Source: an uncultured Bacilli bacterium
GTDB lineage: Bacteria > Bacillota_I > Bacilli_A > RFN20 > CAG-826
Direction of reading: 5' to 3'
Length of the DNA: 64,000 bases
Assembly: GCA_934700895.1 (NCBI GenBank)
Contig: CAKUXV010000001.1
Span: forward strand, 281,939 to 345,938
The position numbers and the translations under genes are program-made. Below the pieces are notes generated by a model that was not told the origin of the DNA, made no database searches, and saw only the letters and a program-made list of their open reading frames with translations. This document shows positions 52,487 through 61,337 of the stretch, in pieces (position 1 is the first letter of the stretch; each line of letters opens with the position of its first letter).

Positions 52487-52620
52487 AGTTTTTCCGTAAA
52501 TCGGTAAAAGATTACCTTTATCTAATATTTTACATCATTCGCTCTATAAATGTCGCTTTTTTCGTACTACGATAAAATCAACAGTCCAATAGACTCTAAA
52601 ATCAAAGGAGAAATATCAGC

Positions 52621-54048
52621 ATGGACAAAAACATCCGCATCGCGATCATTGGCGGCGGCCCGGCAGGGGTCTCCGCTGCCATGTACCTTGAAAAGAAGGG
52701 GTACAACAACTACGTGGTTTACGAAAAGAGCGACCACGTGGGTGGCAAATGCCATTCGCCGCATTATAACGGCAAGCGTTATGAAATGGGCGCCATCATG
52801 GGCTGCCCCTCTTACAAAGCCGTCTTCGACTGTGAAGAATTCGGCGGCGCGACCCACGAAGGGGGGCCGAAGCTCGTCAGCGAATTCATTAAACCGGACG
52901 GACGTCCCGATCCTACTTGGGATACCAAATCGGCCGTCAATCACCCGCTCAAATACTTCCTTGCTCATCCGAAATCCGCTCTTCGTATGAAAAAGATGAA
53001 GAAGCAAGTCGAACGTCTTGGTGAATTGCTCCGCACCAAATACAAAGGCTACGACGTTAACGGCCACCGCGGCGTCAGCGAAGGTCGCTATGAAGGCTGG
53101 CAATCGACGGACGTGAGCCGCCAGCACATCGAAGGCGTGAACCCGAACCTCAAGGATCTCGCCCTTCCCTTCGATCAATTCTGCGAACTCAATGGCGTGC
53201 CTCTTGTCAAACACGTCTGGATCCTTCCCTTCATCCCGTTTGGCTATGGCTATTTCGATGAAATCCCGGCCGGCTATGTCCTAAAGTACCTTGATTTCTC
53301 GACCATGATGAACTTCATGCACGGAAATCTCTGCACCTGGGCAGAAGGCACCCAAAGCATCTATGAAGGCGTGAACAACCACTTGAAGCACCCTGCCGAA
53401 CTCAATAGCGAGATCACCTCGATCGATCGCTCCGGCGAAAAAGTCAAAATCACGGTCAATGGCCGTGTGGAAGAATTTGACAAGTTGATCGTCACTGCCC
53501 CGCTACAATTCTTGCCGGAATATTGCGACTGCGACGAAGAGGAAAGAGCCCTCTTCTCCCGCATCGATTATGAACGTTATGATTCGATGGCCTTCCTCAC
53601 CAAACCGGAATGCTATCCGAAGTGCTCGGGCTATATCGTCGATAACATGACGAAAGAAACCCTTGGAAACGTCATGATTTATTACAACCGCTGGAAGACC
53701 TCGGATCAGCCCCTTTCCACCTATGTTCTCCGCAAACGCAAAGAACCGGGCGAAACTCTGGAAGCTTATAAGGCCCGCGCGGAAATCGACTACAAGAAGA
53801 ACAAGGAACACGCCAAGAAAGACGCGGAAAAACTCGGCATCCCCGTGGTGAAGGAAATCAACGAAGGCGCTTGGTATTACTTCCCCCACGTCTTCTCCGA
53901 AGATTACGCCAATGGCTGGTATGAAAAGGTGGAAGCCAAACAAGGCAACCGCAATACCTACTACGCTGGCGAAATCATGTCCTTCGGCGACATGGATGAG
54001 ACCGTCGAATATTCTCGCGATCTCGTCGAACGTTTCTTTGCTGACTAA
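52621..54048 (+). CDS. Polyunsaturated fatty acid (linoleate) double-bond isomerase family flavoprotein
   Basis: The 475-residue FAD protein has IAIIGGGPAGVSAAMYLEKKG at its N-terminus and, from recall, close similarity in order to the Cutibacterium acnes polyenoic fatty acid isomerase: GGKCHSP, YEMGAIMG, TKYKGYDVNGH, LPFDQFCELNG, FGYGYFDEIPAGYVLKYLDF, YYFPHVFSEDY, GWYEKVEAKQGNRNTYYA, GEIMSFGDMDE. That enzyme makes trans-10,cis-12 conjugated linoleate. A ~20-residue insertion (GRYEGWQSTDVSRQHIEG) is present. AAAGGAG precedes the ATG. It is divergent from the ligase/ACP/thioesterase operon, suggesting joint fatty-acid metabolism. Confidence 0.82.
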   Translation: MDKNIRIAIIGGGPAGVSAAMYLEKKGYNNYVVYEKSDHVGGKCHSPHYNGKRYEMGAIMGCPSYKAVFDCEEFGGATHEGGPKLVSEFIKPDGRPDPTWDTKSAVNHPLKYFLAHPKSALRMKKMKKQVERLGELLRTKYKGYDVNGHRGVSEGRYEGWQSTDVSRQHIEGVNPNLKDLALPFDQFCELNGVPLVKHVWILPFIPFGYGYFDEIPAGYVLKYLDFSTMMNFMHGNLCTWAEGTQSIYEGVNNHLKHPAELNSEITSIDRSGEKVKITVNGRVEEFDKLIVTAPLQFLPEYCDCDEEERALFSRIDYERYDSMAFLTKPECYPKCSGYIVDNMTKETLGNVMIYYNRWKTSDQPLSTYVLRKRKEPGETLEAYKARAEIDYKKNKEHAKKDAEKLGIPVVKEINEGAWYYFPHVFSEDYANGWYEKVEAKQGNRNTYYAGEIMSFGDMDETVEYSRDLVERFFAD

Positions 54049-54063
54049 TTAAGAAGGAAGCTT

Positions 54064-54100
54064 CGCGGCCAGACGTTATAAAAAGACGTTCTGACCGCGA
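54064..54100 (+). terminator. Long hairpin after the isomerase gene
   Basis: CGCGGCCAGACGT pairs with ACGTTCTGACCGCG with one bulge and one mismatch. No long T run follows, so it may be an mRNA-stabilising hairpin or a weak terminator. Confidence 0.5.
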
Positions 54101-54146
54101 TTTCCGTCTTGATGCAGAAGGATAAATCTCCTATAATCTCAATCGC

Positions 54147-54220
54147 GCATCCGTAGCCAAGTGGTAAGGCCAGGGACTGCAACTCCCTTACCGTCGGTTC
54201 AAATCCGGCCGGATGCTCCA
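54147..54220 (+). tRNA. tRNA-Cys (GCA)
   Basis: Acceptor stem GCATCCG/CGGATGC, anticodon loop CTGCAAC with anticodon GCA, TTCAAAT in the T loop and encoded CCA end. Confidence 0.95.
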
Positions 54221-54294
54221 AAAATAATAGTTGCTTACTTCAAGTAAGTGGACTATAGTACCAAGGCTGCTCAAAAGGCGGCAAGGTACACCGT

Positions 54295-54371
54295 GCGCCC
54301 GTAGCTCAACTGGATAGAGTATCAGACTACGAATCTGGGGGTTGTGGGTTCGAGTCCCCCCGGGCGCGCCA
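54295..54371 (+). tRNA. tRNA-Arg (ACG)
   Basis: Acceptor stem GCGCCCG/CGGGCGC, anticodon loop CTACGAA with anticodon ACG, T loop TTCGAGT and encoded CCA end. Confidence 0.95.
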
Positions 54372-54436
54372 ATTAAAAAAATGCTCCAACGGAAGTTGGG
54401 GCTTTTTTTGTGTACGAACCCCGTTAAACGGGACCT

Positions 54437-54628
54437 GTGAACTCCAAGACGACTTCCAAAGATCTTGTTTTCGGAGGTAGCAATAAGGCAATAGGTGGAG
54501 TTTCTATCAACCTCTATGCCACCGAATATGAATGGATGGAGTACACATTATCTTTTAGCTATCAATATGGAGAAAAAGTATTCGAAGGGTTAGAAAGCTG
54601 CGAATTGGTGGATCCGGAGTCGAATTAA
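54437..54628 (+). CDS. Short ORF of doubtful coding status after tRNA-Arg
   Basis: Sixty-three residues (MNSKTTSKDLVFGGSNKAIG to DPESN) with amphipathic composition but no recognised family and no clear ribosome site. It may be the 3' remnant of a secreted protein gene. The next 160 bases hold no gene. Confidence 0.3.
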   Translation: MNSKTTSKDLVFGGSNKAIGGVSINLYATEYEWMEYTLSFSYQYGEKVFEGLESCELVDPESN

Positions 54629-54784
54629 ATCCGCGAAACAAAGGGGAGAAAATGGTTTCCGCGTCATGGATTTCATTACCTGAAAAACCGGTAATGAAAT
54701 GCCTTAAAAAAGGGAAATGGCATATAAAAAACCTTCGATGATTACTATCTTTTTAAAACCCTTCACGCTAAGGCAAAAAAGCCT

Positions 54785-54790
54785 TAAAAT
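54785..54790 (+). promoter_or_regulatory. -10 box TAAAAT of the GNAT gene, leaderless arrangement
   Basis: TTCACG (54762-54767), 17 bases, TAAAAT, with the ATG 7 bases after the -10. Confidence 0.5.
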
Positions 54791-54796
54791 GAGGAC

Positions 54797-55279
54797 ATGA
54801 TTCGCCAAGCGATTTCTACTGATTTCAACGATATTCTAGCTATCTATGCCTCGGCTAGACGTTTTATGATGGAGCACGGCAACTCCACCCAATGGGGATT
54901 AACTTATCCTCCCCAAGAAACGATCCTTCACGACATTGAACAAGGGGTTTTATTCGTTTTAGAAGACGAAGAAGGGCTTTACGGGGCCTTTGCCCTTATC
55001 GCAGGAGAAGATCCCACTTATCAAACGATTCAAGACGGTTCTTGGGCTTCCTCTTCCCCTTATGCGACGCTTCACCGCATCGCGTCGAATCAAAGGCGAA
55101 AAGGCGTATTTAAGGAATGCATGGATTACGCGAAATCTTGTTACGCCCATCTTCGCATCGATACCCATGAAAATAACGAAGCCATGAAGCATATGATTCT
55201 GCATGCCGGCTTTTCTTATCGCGGCAAAATCCAGGTGGAAGACGGTTCGCCTCGCCCTGCTTACGAATGGATTTCATAA
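54797..55279 (+). CDS. GNAT-family N-acetyltransferase
   Basis: The 160-residue protein has the GNAT fold: IRQAISTDFNDILAIYASARRFM at the N-terminus, LYGAFALIAGEDPTY in the beta core, LHRIASNQRRKGVFKECMDYA with the acetyl-CoA pyrophosphate loop (normally QxxGxG/A; here NQRRKGV), and RIDTHENNEAMKHMILHAGFSYRGKI at the C-terminus. The substrate is unknown. It appears to be transcribed alone. Confidence 0.85.
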   Translation: MIRQAISTDFNDILAIYASARRFMMEHGNSTQWGLTYPPQETILHDIEQGVLFVLEDEEGLYGAFALIAGEDPTYQTIQDGSWASSSPYATLHRIASNQRRKGVFKECMDYAKSCYAHLRIDTHENNEAMKHMILHAGFSYRGKIQVEDGSPRPAYEWIS

Positions 55280-55336
55280 ACTCGTTATTTTGTTAAAATT
55301 AGATATCCGATTTCGAACCCTGCTTAGGAGGATTCG

Positions 55337-56059
55337 ATAAGAAAACCCTAGACGAGTCCCACTTCTTGCCTTATCCCTTTTCAGCGTGCTAACGGTGATG
55401 AATCTATCTTCGTGCGGGCCCGCCGCGGACGAACCCCGTGACCCTGGGCTCTACGTTTCCTTAAAAATCCTTGGAGAAGAATCGACCCCGACACACTGGG
55501 AGAATGAAGAGAAGGAAACCTGCTATTTAGCCAGTTCGTTCTTAGATTTGGAACTAGAATTCTCCTTTGTTCCTCCAGGAGATAGCGAAGTTACTTTCCA
55601 AGGCGACTGCGTGAAATTTTCAGGGAAATCCATCGACGTCACCTATTTCTATAATGAGGAGCAAACCCCTTTATATTGGCTCAGTTTCCCCGTTATACAG
55701 GGAATTATCGCCTCGATTATTCCTTTGAAGATTATGCGGGCAATCTTAATTTCATCGTCAAAGACATTTATTCTTTGCCAGAGAACCCTTTTGAAAGCCG
55801 TTACGGATTCAGCCGGTATGGAAGCTCCATCCATGCGATGAATATTTCGGATTCCTCCTCTACGCCCATCGACTATCTTTATGACCTCGAATTCGTCCAA
55901 TGGCCTAGCGAAGAAAATTACGACGAAAATAGCCCCGCGATTTATCAAATTGAGGGCTATATCGGAGAATCGATCGAAGTCTATTCCTCGGCCCGTTTCC
56001 AGTATCAAAATCGGATGTATCAAATCCGTTCTACGAAGAATTTCTCAAACTTATTTTAG
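55337..56059 (+). pseudogene. Degraded lipoprotein gene
   Basis: GGAGGA at 55327 is followed by ATA instead of ATG at 55337 and then by a TAG. One base later, the frame encodes a lipoprotein signal, VPLLALSLFSVLTVMNLSSCG. The frame continues to about 55675 (EEQTPLYW) and then shifts by one base into AQFPRYTGNYRLDYSFEDYAG, ending at 56059. At least three lesions show that it is dead, or that the assembly is poor here. The function of the intact ancestor is unknown. Confidence 0.65.
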
Positions 56060-56725
56060 GAGAAGCCGAACCAAAGAAGCGGAGGCTTCCCTCTCTTTGC
56101 ACCATGGGAAATTGATCCTCCAGATGATTTTGGGGGCCTTTCCGCAGGCAAGGATGATTCCGGTTGTTAAGCAATCGATAACCACGGGAATTCCAACGAC
56201 GAAGCAAAGGGCGAGAGCCACATTAGGAGGCATTTTGTTTTCAAGAAGATTCATAAACGGGGTGAAGATAAAAGCCATGAAGACATAAGCCCATGCTCCA
56301 AAGCCAAGAGTAAAGGGAAGACAAACGTATTTGCCGATATGCAGGGGAACATCCGAATAATTCCATAAGACCGCCCCGTTAATAATTCGAACAATTCCCC
56401 CGCGCCCCATTCGCCTAAAAAGATGAATAGGGTAACAATCAAGAAATAAAGAGAATGCCCCCAGGGACGCTTTTCTTGTCGCGGAAGATTTCCTTTTTTG
56501 AAAAAACGCGTCTTGTTGGGAGTCCCAAAGACCAAATAAAGCAAAATCACGACGATCCCGTATCCAAAAATTCAAAGCAGGCGTTGAAACCTCGAATCGA
56601 TATAGCCCTTGGAGATGCCGGTAGCAAAGCATTCGATGATGAATCCACCTACCCCGATCGTGACCATCGTCACGAACAAGTAGATGAAGTGGTAGCCAAA
56701 TAATTTCCATTCCTTGATTTTTTCA
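56051..56725 (-). pseudogene. Broken polytopic membrane protein, ABC-transporter type IV (PF06541)-like
   Basis: Fragments in all three minus-strand frames join into one membrane protein: YHFIYLFVTMVTIGVGGFIIE, then FATGISKGYIDSRFQ, an in-frame TGA, GYGIVVILLYLVFGTP, GEWGAGELFELLTGR, and HIGKYVCLPFTLGFGAWAYV. The order (GFIIEC...GYIDSRF, later WDYSD-like, IGKYVCLPFT) resembles the putative ABC_trans_CmpB family from memory. Several frameshifts and a stop make it a pseudogene. Confidence 0.55.
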
Positions 56726-57080
56726 TGTTTCGTCCCTAAAAGCAGCCGATGATAAGCGGCCTGCCTGCCCCTTCATATTTCAATCGACGTTTTTCTTGAA
56801 TCTCGTAAAACGTCTCAAGCGTCGCCTAGAAATTATCATGTCTAGAACGCTTCATCAAGGCTTATGGAACGGCTTTTGTCTATATTAAACAAACAAAGTA
56901 AACTTGTTTCTTTTTCCCACTTGTTTTATACAATGGATAAACGAATAAGATCGTATTATTCCGGGACGATAGTTCGTTCTTTCGGGTGAAGCACCGCCAT
57001 CTGTGGCGGCCATTGATTTTACTGAAAAAGATGGACACATAATTAGAGGCTGTTCATTTTATTGAGAAAACCCTTAAAAA
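56726..57080. other. Intergenic region without a recognised gene
   Basis: About 350 bases of mixed sequence. It has a hairpin CCGCCA-TCTG-TGGCGG near 56993-57008 without a T run. I see no coding signal. Confidence 0.4.
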
Positions 57081-57119
57081 TTTAGTATTTTTTTGCAGTG
57101 GCACTGCAAATTTTACTAA
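57081..57119. repeat. Long inverted repeat directly before the 57123 ORF
   Basis: TTTAGTA...TTTGCAGTG, one base, then CACTGCAAA...TACTAAA. The inner 9-bp arms are perfect and the outer 7-bp arms are perfect, separated by a 4-base mismatch. It lies 3 bases before the reading frame, so it may be an operator, a translational control hairpin, or a mobile-element end. Confidence 0.55.
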
Positions 57120-57122
57120 AAA

Positions 57123-58106
57123 TTGGCCGAAATACTTTTTCCTGAGCAACGGAATTTTGAACGCTTCTTTGTTGCCATCTTCTCCGATTCGCCCCACAAT
57201 GTGACCATGTTAACGACCTTTGATTACGTATCCGCCCGTTTGGATATCCGCTTCAAGAAGAAGCACGGCTCTTTATTAGCCAACGCGATTTGGAATCGCG
57301 TGGGGGAACCTCTGATCCCCTTCCGCACCGATCAATATCTTCTCACGGAATCGGGTTACCAACTCGTGGACCTCTATTTCCCCTCCCTCCGCTATGGAGT
57401 CATGCTACTGGATGAGGAGTACGAAGCCCCCTCTTTTAAAGACCTCGCTCCCGTAGACGCGGTCTATGGCTGCGCCTATATCTTCGCTAATGCTAATGAA
57501 ATTACGTTAAAAACCCTTCAAGGGCCCCGTGAGAATAAACCCTTCGACATGAAAGCCTTTTTCGCCCAAGCCGATTCCATCGCCAAAGAGATTAAATCCC
57601 TTTATGCAGTAAGCTCCAAAAAGGTCTTGGAATTCGATGAAACGCGTCATCGCATCCAAATGAAGCAAGAAAAAGAAGTGGTCCGCGGCGATGAATTCCT
57701 TTCTCTCGCCGAAGTCGTCTCCTGCTTTGACGAAGTGACCCCTTCGTTTTTCCGTTCCTCCTATTGGCTACGGAAAGGAATGATTTGGTCTCCGAGCATG
57801 TCGCTTCATGGCTCTGCCCGTGATGGATGCTTGGTATCCGTATCTTCTGATTTAAATACCGTAGAAGAACTCGCGGACCGTAACCCCGAAAGAGCCCGCG
57901 AATTATTTAGCGTCGAAAAAGAGAATAACACCCCCCGTTATCTCTTCCTCCGCTGCCACGATTTAACCTTGCTTTCGCCCCGGGTCTTTTTAGGCGCCTA
58001 TCAAGCGGATTCTTATAATGAAGCTAGTAATACAGTCGTCTGGAAGCTATGTTCCACCCGCTTATCCTACGAAGAAAATAAGCCGGATGCCCCGTTAACC
58101 TTCTAA
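57123..58106 (+). CDS. Protein of unknown function, possible nuclease-like fold
   Basis: The 327-residue soluble protein opens with a TTG (or ATG at 57207: MLTTFDYVSARL). It has LVDLYFPSLRYGVMLLDEEYEAPSFKD, which recalls the acidic cores of restriction-endonuclease-like folds (D...ExE/D), and a long segment KEVVRGDEFLSLAEVVSCFDEVTPSFFR. I cannot assign a family. The start is uncertain; the inverted repeat just before it may be part of its control. Codon use is like the core genes, so it seems functional. Confidence 0.6.
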   Translation: MAEILFPEQRNFERFFVAIFSDSPHNVTMLTTFDYVSARLDIRFKKKHGSLLANAIWNRVGEPLIPFRTDQYLLTESGYQLVDLYFPSLRYGVMLLDEEYEAPSFKDLAPVDAVYGCAYIFANANEITLKTLQGPRENKPFDMKAFFAQADSIAKEIKSLYAVSSKKVLEFDETRHRIQMKQEKEVVRGDEFLSLAEVVSCFDEVTPSFFRSSYWLRKGMIWSPSMSLHGSARDGCLVSVSSDLNTVEELADRNPERARELFSVEKENNTPRYLFLRCHDLTLLSPRVFLGAYQADSYNEASNTVVWKLCSTRLSYEENKPDAPLTF

Positions 58107-58159
58107 AAAGCCGATTCATCTTGCAAATAGGGTTCAATGCGCGGAAAATAACAGGGCTT

Positions 58160-58237
58160 CGGGATGTAGCGAAGCTTGGTTATCGCGTCTGCTTTGGGAG
58201 CAGAAGACCATCGGTTCGAATCCGATCATCCCGACCA
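58160..58237 (+). tRNA. tRNA-Pro (TGG)
   Basis: Acceptor stem CGGGATG/CATCCCG, anticodon loop TTTGGGA with anticodon TGG, T loop TTCGAAT and encoded CCA end. Confidence 0.95.
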
Positions 58238-58432
58238 CGTTATCGGAAAGGACTTGATGTTTGGCATCAGGTCTTTTTTTGTAGTCTTGCTAAATTCGAA
58301 CGATAAAAGAATGCCGACCAAATAAGTGGTACAAAGTTCAATGGGACGTGACAAAGGGATGAGAACTTTATAATCTAATTTAGCATCGCGGCTCCAAGAA
58401 AACAGGCGGTTATTCGACTAGGAGTAGTACAA

Positions 58433-58630
58433 ATGAAAACTCGTAAAATCATCGGCATAATATTTATCGTTGTTTTTGTTCTTTTTCTCGCATCGGGGAT
58501 ATGGGCTTTTATTGCTGGGATTCGTTCGGGGAACGTTAACTTTATCCTTGGGCCTTTATTCGGAATTGCTTCTCTATTCATTGGAGTAGGCTTTTTGATT
58601 GCTGGATTAATCATGACAATCAAAGAATAG
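58433..58630 (+). CDS. Small two-helix membrane protein
   Basis: The 65-residue protein has two hydrophobic segments (residues ~6-28 and ~38-62) separated by a short Arg/Ser/Asn turn, with a basic N-terminus (MKTRK). TAGGAG lies 8 bases before the ATG. No family is recognised. Confidence 0.6.
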   Translation: MKTRKIIGIIFIVVFVLFLASGIWAFIAGIRSGNVNFILGPLFGIASLFIGVGFLIAGLIMTIKE

Positions 58631-58639
58631 ACTCAAGCC

Positions 58640-58950
58640 CCTTGATTTCAACGATTCTGTGTCTAAGAATTGCTTAAACCTATCGGCATAACCTTGGTTT
58701 GGTTCGATAATATTCTCAAAGGGCAATGGGACGAATGCGTTCTTGTTGTGGTGTCAGGAACGTTTTTTTGTTGCTGGCATCACTTTGGAAATGCATTCAA
58801 GCATTGGCAAGAGCTTGTAATTTGTTGGCGGCTTCATATGATCTAAGTGGGCGAAGGGGAAACCTGGGGGTCCATCGAAGCGCGGGAAAAGTCCCGCTTT
58901 TTCTTTGTGAGAAAGGGAGGAATAGCCCATTGTACCTAACGACGAGCCCA
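58640..58950 (-). other. Possible decayed coding remnant
   Basis: On the minus strand, one frame reads LDHMKPPTNYKLLPMLECISKVM, a stop, then AFVPLPFENIIEPNQGYADRFKQFLD. The amino-acid pattern looks protein-like but I cannot name the family. On the plus strand a terminator-like hairpin GCGGGA-AAAG-TCCCGC followed by TTTTTC lies at 58882-58904. Confidence 0.3.
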
Positions 58951-59008
58951 TCAAATCTTTGATTCATAAACTTACAAACCCCGACTAAAAACCTTACAAA
59001 CAGCTGAT

Positions 59009-59335
59009 TTAAAATGAGGCCTTTTTTGGCTTATAAGAATTGCGAATATGCACTTTTGATAGAGGCGGTGCGATTGAGCGCGGCCAATCTTTTTTGTTAA
59101 GGGCATAGCCTTCGATAAGGTATTGCTTCAAAATGGAGTTTGCCAAGCGGCGGAAATTTATCCCCCGGCTCGAATTGACGCGATGCCCCACTGCCAAAAT
59201 CATATCAAGGCTATATAGCGCGGTTGGGCGGTCCGCGTTTGCAAAGTGCGTTTTCCGCACATTGCTTTCCATAGCGGCCTCACCGTCCCTAACAATGTTG
59301 TTTATGCACCCCTTGATTATTGACCTGAATTTAAG
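59009..59335 (-). pseudogene. RhuM-family virulence-like protein fragment
   Basis: The frame reads FRSIIKGCINNIVRDGEAAM, then TALYSLDMILAVGHRVNSS and FRRLANSILKQYLIEGYAL, which matches the core of RhuM-type proteins (YNLDAIISVGYRVNS, FRxWAxxxLKxYLxxG). The N-terminal helix-turn-helix part is missing and the C-terminus is cut. RhuM genes often sit in mobile islands and restriction loci. Confidence 0.65.
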
Positions 59336-59370
59336 ATTTTTGCCATCTTGGAGACTAAGATGGCAAAAAT
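59336..59370. terminator. Perfect bidirectional hairpin
   Basis: A 14-bp perfect inverted repeat (ATTTTTGCCATCTT and AAGATGGCAAAAAT) with a 7-base loop. A/T runs on both sides allow termination in either direction. It lies at the truncated end of the RhuM fragment. Confidence 0.6.
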
Positions 59371-59660
59371 GATGGCTAAAATCTTGGAAAAAACGATAAA
59401 AAATCCCTTACTTTGGCAAAAATCCTGCATTATGGCAAAAACATACCAGCATTCAATGACCAATGGTAAGCAGTTCGGTAGATACCTTTTATATTGCACT
59501 CTCCCTTCCGTTTCAATGTCCTCTTTCCTTGTTGTGAAAATCGATGTTTGGAGATCATCCATAAGAAGCTTATCAATAGGTTCCACGTTGAATCTTGCAG
59601 GTAAAAAATGACAAAAACACAAAATTTGAAGCATTTTTCATTGTTTAGGCTATTTTTTCT
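59371..59660. other. Intergenic region without recognised gene
   Basis: AT-rich sequence with short ORFs on both strands that show no family features. It may be decayed coding DNA. Confidence 0.35.
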
Positions 59661-59750
59661 TCGATTCAAAACATTACAAATACTCGATTCAAAAACGTTT
59701 TTTTACTCGATTCAAATTGATTTTTTTACTCGATTGTACTTAAATAGCCG
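59661..59750. repeat. Four 23-bp-spaced direct repeats upstream of the DUF4143 ATPase gene
   Basis: The word TCGATT occurs at 59661, 59684, 59707 and 59730, exactly 23 bases apart; the first three are followed by CAAA and the second and third end in TTTTTTTAC. This array lies directly before the ATPase gene and could be an operator array or iterons. Confidence 0.65.
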
Positions 59751-59762
59751 TGAGGACATCGC

Positions 59763-61061
59763 ATGGAAGAAGAAAAATATATTGGCAGATTATTCGATGA
59801 CGTTTTGGACTTTGCTTTGAAAACGAAGGCCGCGGTCGTGGTGGAGGGCCCCAAGTGGTGTGGCAAATCGACGACCTGTTCAAGACATGCTGCCGAAACG
59901 GTAGATTTGATGCCCATTCAAACGCGGGAAGAATATGTTTTAGAAGCAAAAATCATGCCGCAGGAGTTTTTAACGAGCCGCAAACACCCATTGCTTATTG
60001 ATGAATGGCAACACATTTCTTTTATATGGGATCAAATCAAAGTGGAAGCGGATCGAAGCGGAGAGTTCGGAGAATATATTTTGACGGGAAGCGTTACGGA
60101 CAAGATTGCTGATGATGCCTTTTTGCAAGAAGGCAGACATACGGGGAACGGGAGAATCATCCGCAAGAAGATGAGAACCATGTCCCTTTTTGAAAGTGGG
60201 GAAAGTACGGGCTCCGCCTCATTATCCGCAATAAAGGACGGCACGTTTCGATTTGGCAAATCGTCGATGACATTGAAGGATTATGCTTTCTGCATTTGCC
60301 GTGGCGGATGGCCAATGGCCATGCGCAGGGAAGAACAAGTGGTCGCTTTGCAACAGGCGAAGGATTATTACGAAACCGTTGTTACGGACGATTTGTTTTC
60401 CGTTAAAGGAATCCCTTTGGTGAAAAATGAAGGAAAAGCAAGAAAAGTGATGCGTTCCTATGCAAGAAATGTATCGATTCCCGCTTCCGATGCCGCGCTA
60501 TTAGAAGATTGCACAAGCAATGACGAATCCTTTGATAAACAGACCTTTTATAAATATTTAACTGCGTTGGATTATTTGCACGTCAGGGAAGAGCTCCCGG
60601 CTTGGAACCCCAACGTCCGTAGCAAAACGGCCATCCGCACTAAGCCCACCCGCCATTTTGTCGATCCTTCGATTGCTGCCGCGGCCTTGGGTTTAACACC
60701 GGAATCCCTTTTCCGAAATTTGGATACTTTTGGTTTGCTATTTGAATCCATGGTCATTCGCGATTTGCGTGTTTATTGTGATGCATTAAGGGCGAGGGTT
60801 TATAAATATCGGGATGCCAAAAAGCGGGAAGCCGATGCGGTGATCGTGTTCGAAGATGGAACTTGGGCTCTTGTAGAAGTTAAACTCGGCGGAACGGAAG
60901 ACGTAGAAGAAGCCGCCAAGAAATTACGGGCTATTGCTAACGATATCGACACCGAAAAAACGGGCGACTGCGCTTTTTTGATGGTCGTTACAAAAGGAAA
61001 TATCGCCTATCGCCAAGAGGACGGCGTCTATGTGGTTCCGCTTGGCGCTTTAAGAAATTAG
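59763..61061 (+). CDS. AAA-type ATPase with DUF4143 domain
   Basis: The 432-residue protein has an N-terminal P-loop variant VVVEGPKWCGKSTTC, a Walker B-like HPLLIDEWQHISFIWDQIK, EYILTGSVT sensor region, and a C-terminal DUF4143 part ending with a nuclease-like fold motif (KKREADAVIVFEDGTWALVEVKLGG, D...E-x-K). These proteins are common in gut bacteria and archaea and are often strain-specific accessory genes; the role is unknown. GAGGA precedes the ATG. Four 23-bp repeats stand just upstream. Confidence 0.85.
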   Translation: MEEEKYIGRLFDDVLDFALKTKAAVVVEGPKWCGKSTTCSRHAAETVDLMPIQTREEYVLEAKIMPQEFLTSRKHPLLIDEWQHISFIWDQIKVEADRSGEFGEYILTGSVTDKIADDAFLQEGRHTGNGRIIRKKMRTMSLFESGESTGSASLSAIKDGTFRFGKSSMTLKDYAFCICRGGWPMAMRREEQVVALQQAKDYYETVVTDDLFSVKGIPLVKNEGKARKVMRSYARNVSIPASDAALLEDCTSNDESFDKQTFYKYLTALDYLHVREELPAWNPNVRSKTAIRTKPTRHFVDPSIAAAALGLTPESLFRNLDTFGLLFESMVIRDLRVYCDALRARVYKYRDAKKREADAVIVFEDGTWALVEVKLGGTEDVEEAAKKLRAIANDIDTEKTGDCAFLMVVTKGNIAYRQEDGVYVVPLGALRN

Positions 61062-61103
61062 CTTCGGCTTCGGCTGATTTTAATGGAGGTAGAAAGCCGG
61101 AAA

Positions 61104-61128
61104 GTTTTTGCTATGGAGAGCAAAAAAC
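61104..61128 (+). terminator. Hairpin after the DUF4143 gene
   Basis: GTTTTTGCT and AGCAAAAAAC flank ATGGAG. The stem is A/T-rich with no strong GC core, so termination is uncertain. Confidence 0.35.
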
Positions 61129-61337
61129 TCAGGACGGTTTAGAGGCGTGTTAATTCCCAATCGCGTTTCCTAACATTTAAATAAGTATTTAAATCGGCAC
61201 AAAATGAATAACCTTGACCATCGATGGAATATCCCCCTTAAAATAAAACAGGATAAACAAGGAACCAAAAGAGACCCCTTGTTTTGGCCACCTTTCTGAA
61301 AGAGGAAGATGAAATGAAATAGACCCCAACCTTATTA

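Noticed and set aside
58121..58306. 61-aa ORF
   Set aside because: It runs through the tRNA-Pro gene and has no protein features.
58726..58962. 78-aa plus-strand ORF
   Set aside because: It spans a terminator-like hairpin and has no family features; the minus strand looks more protein-like.
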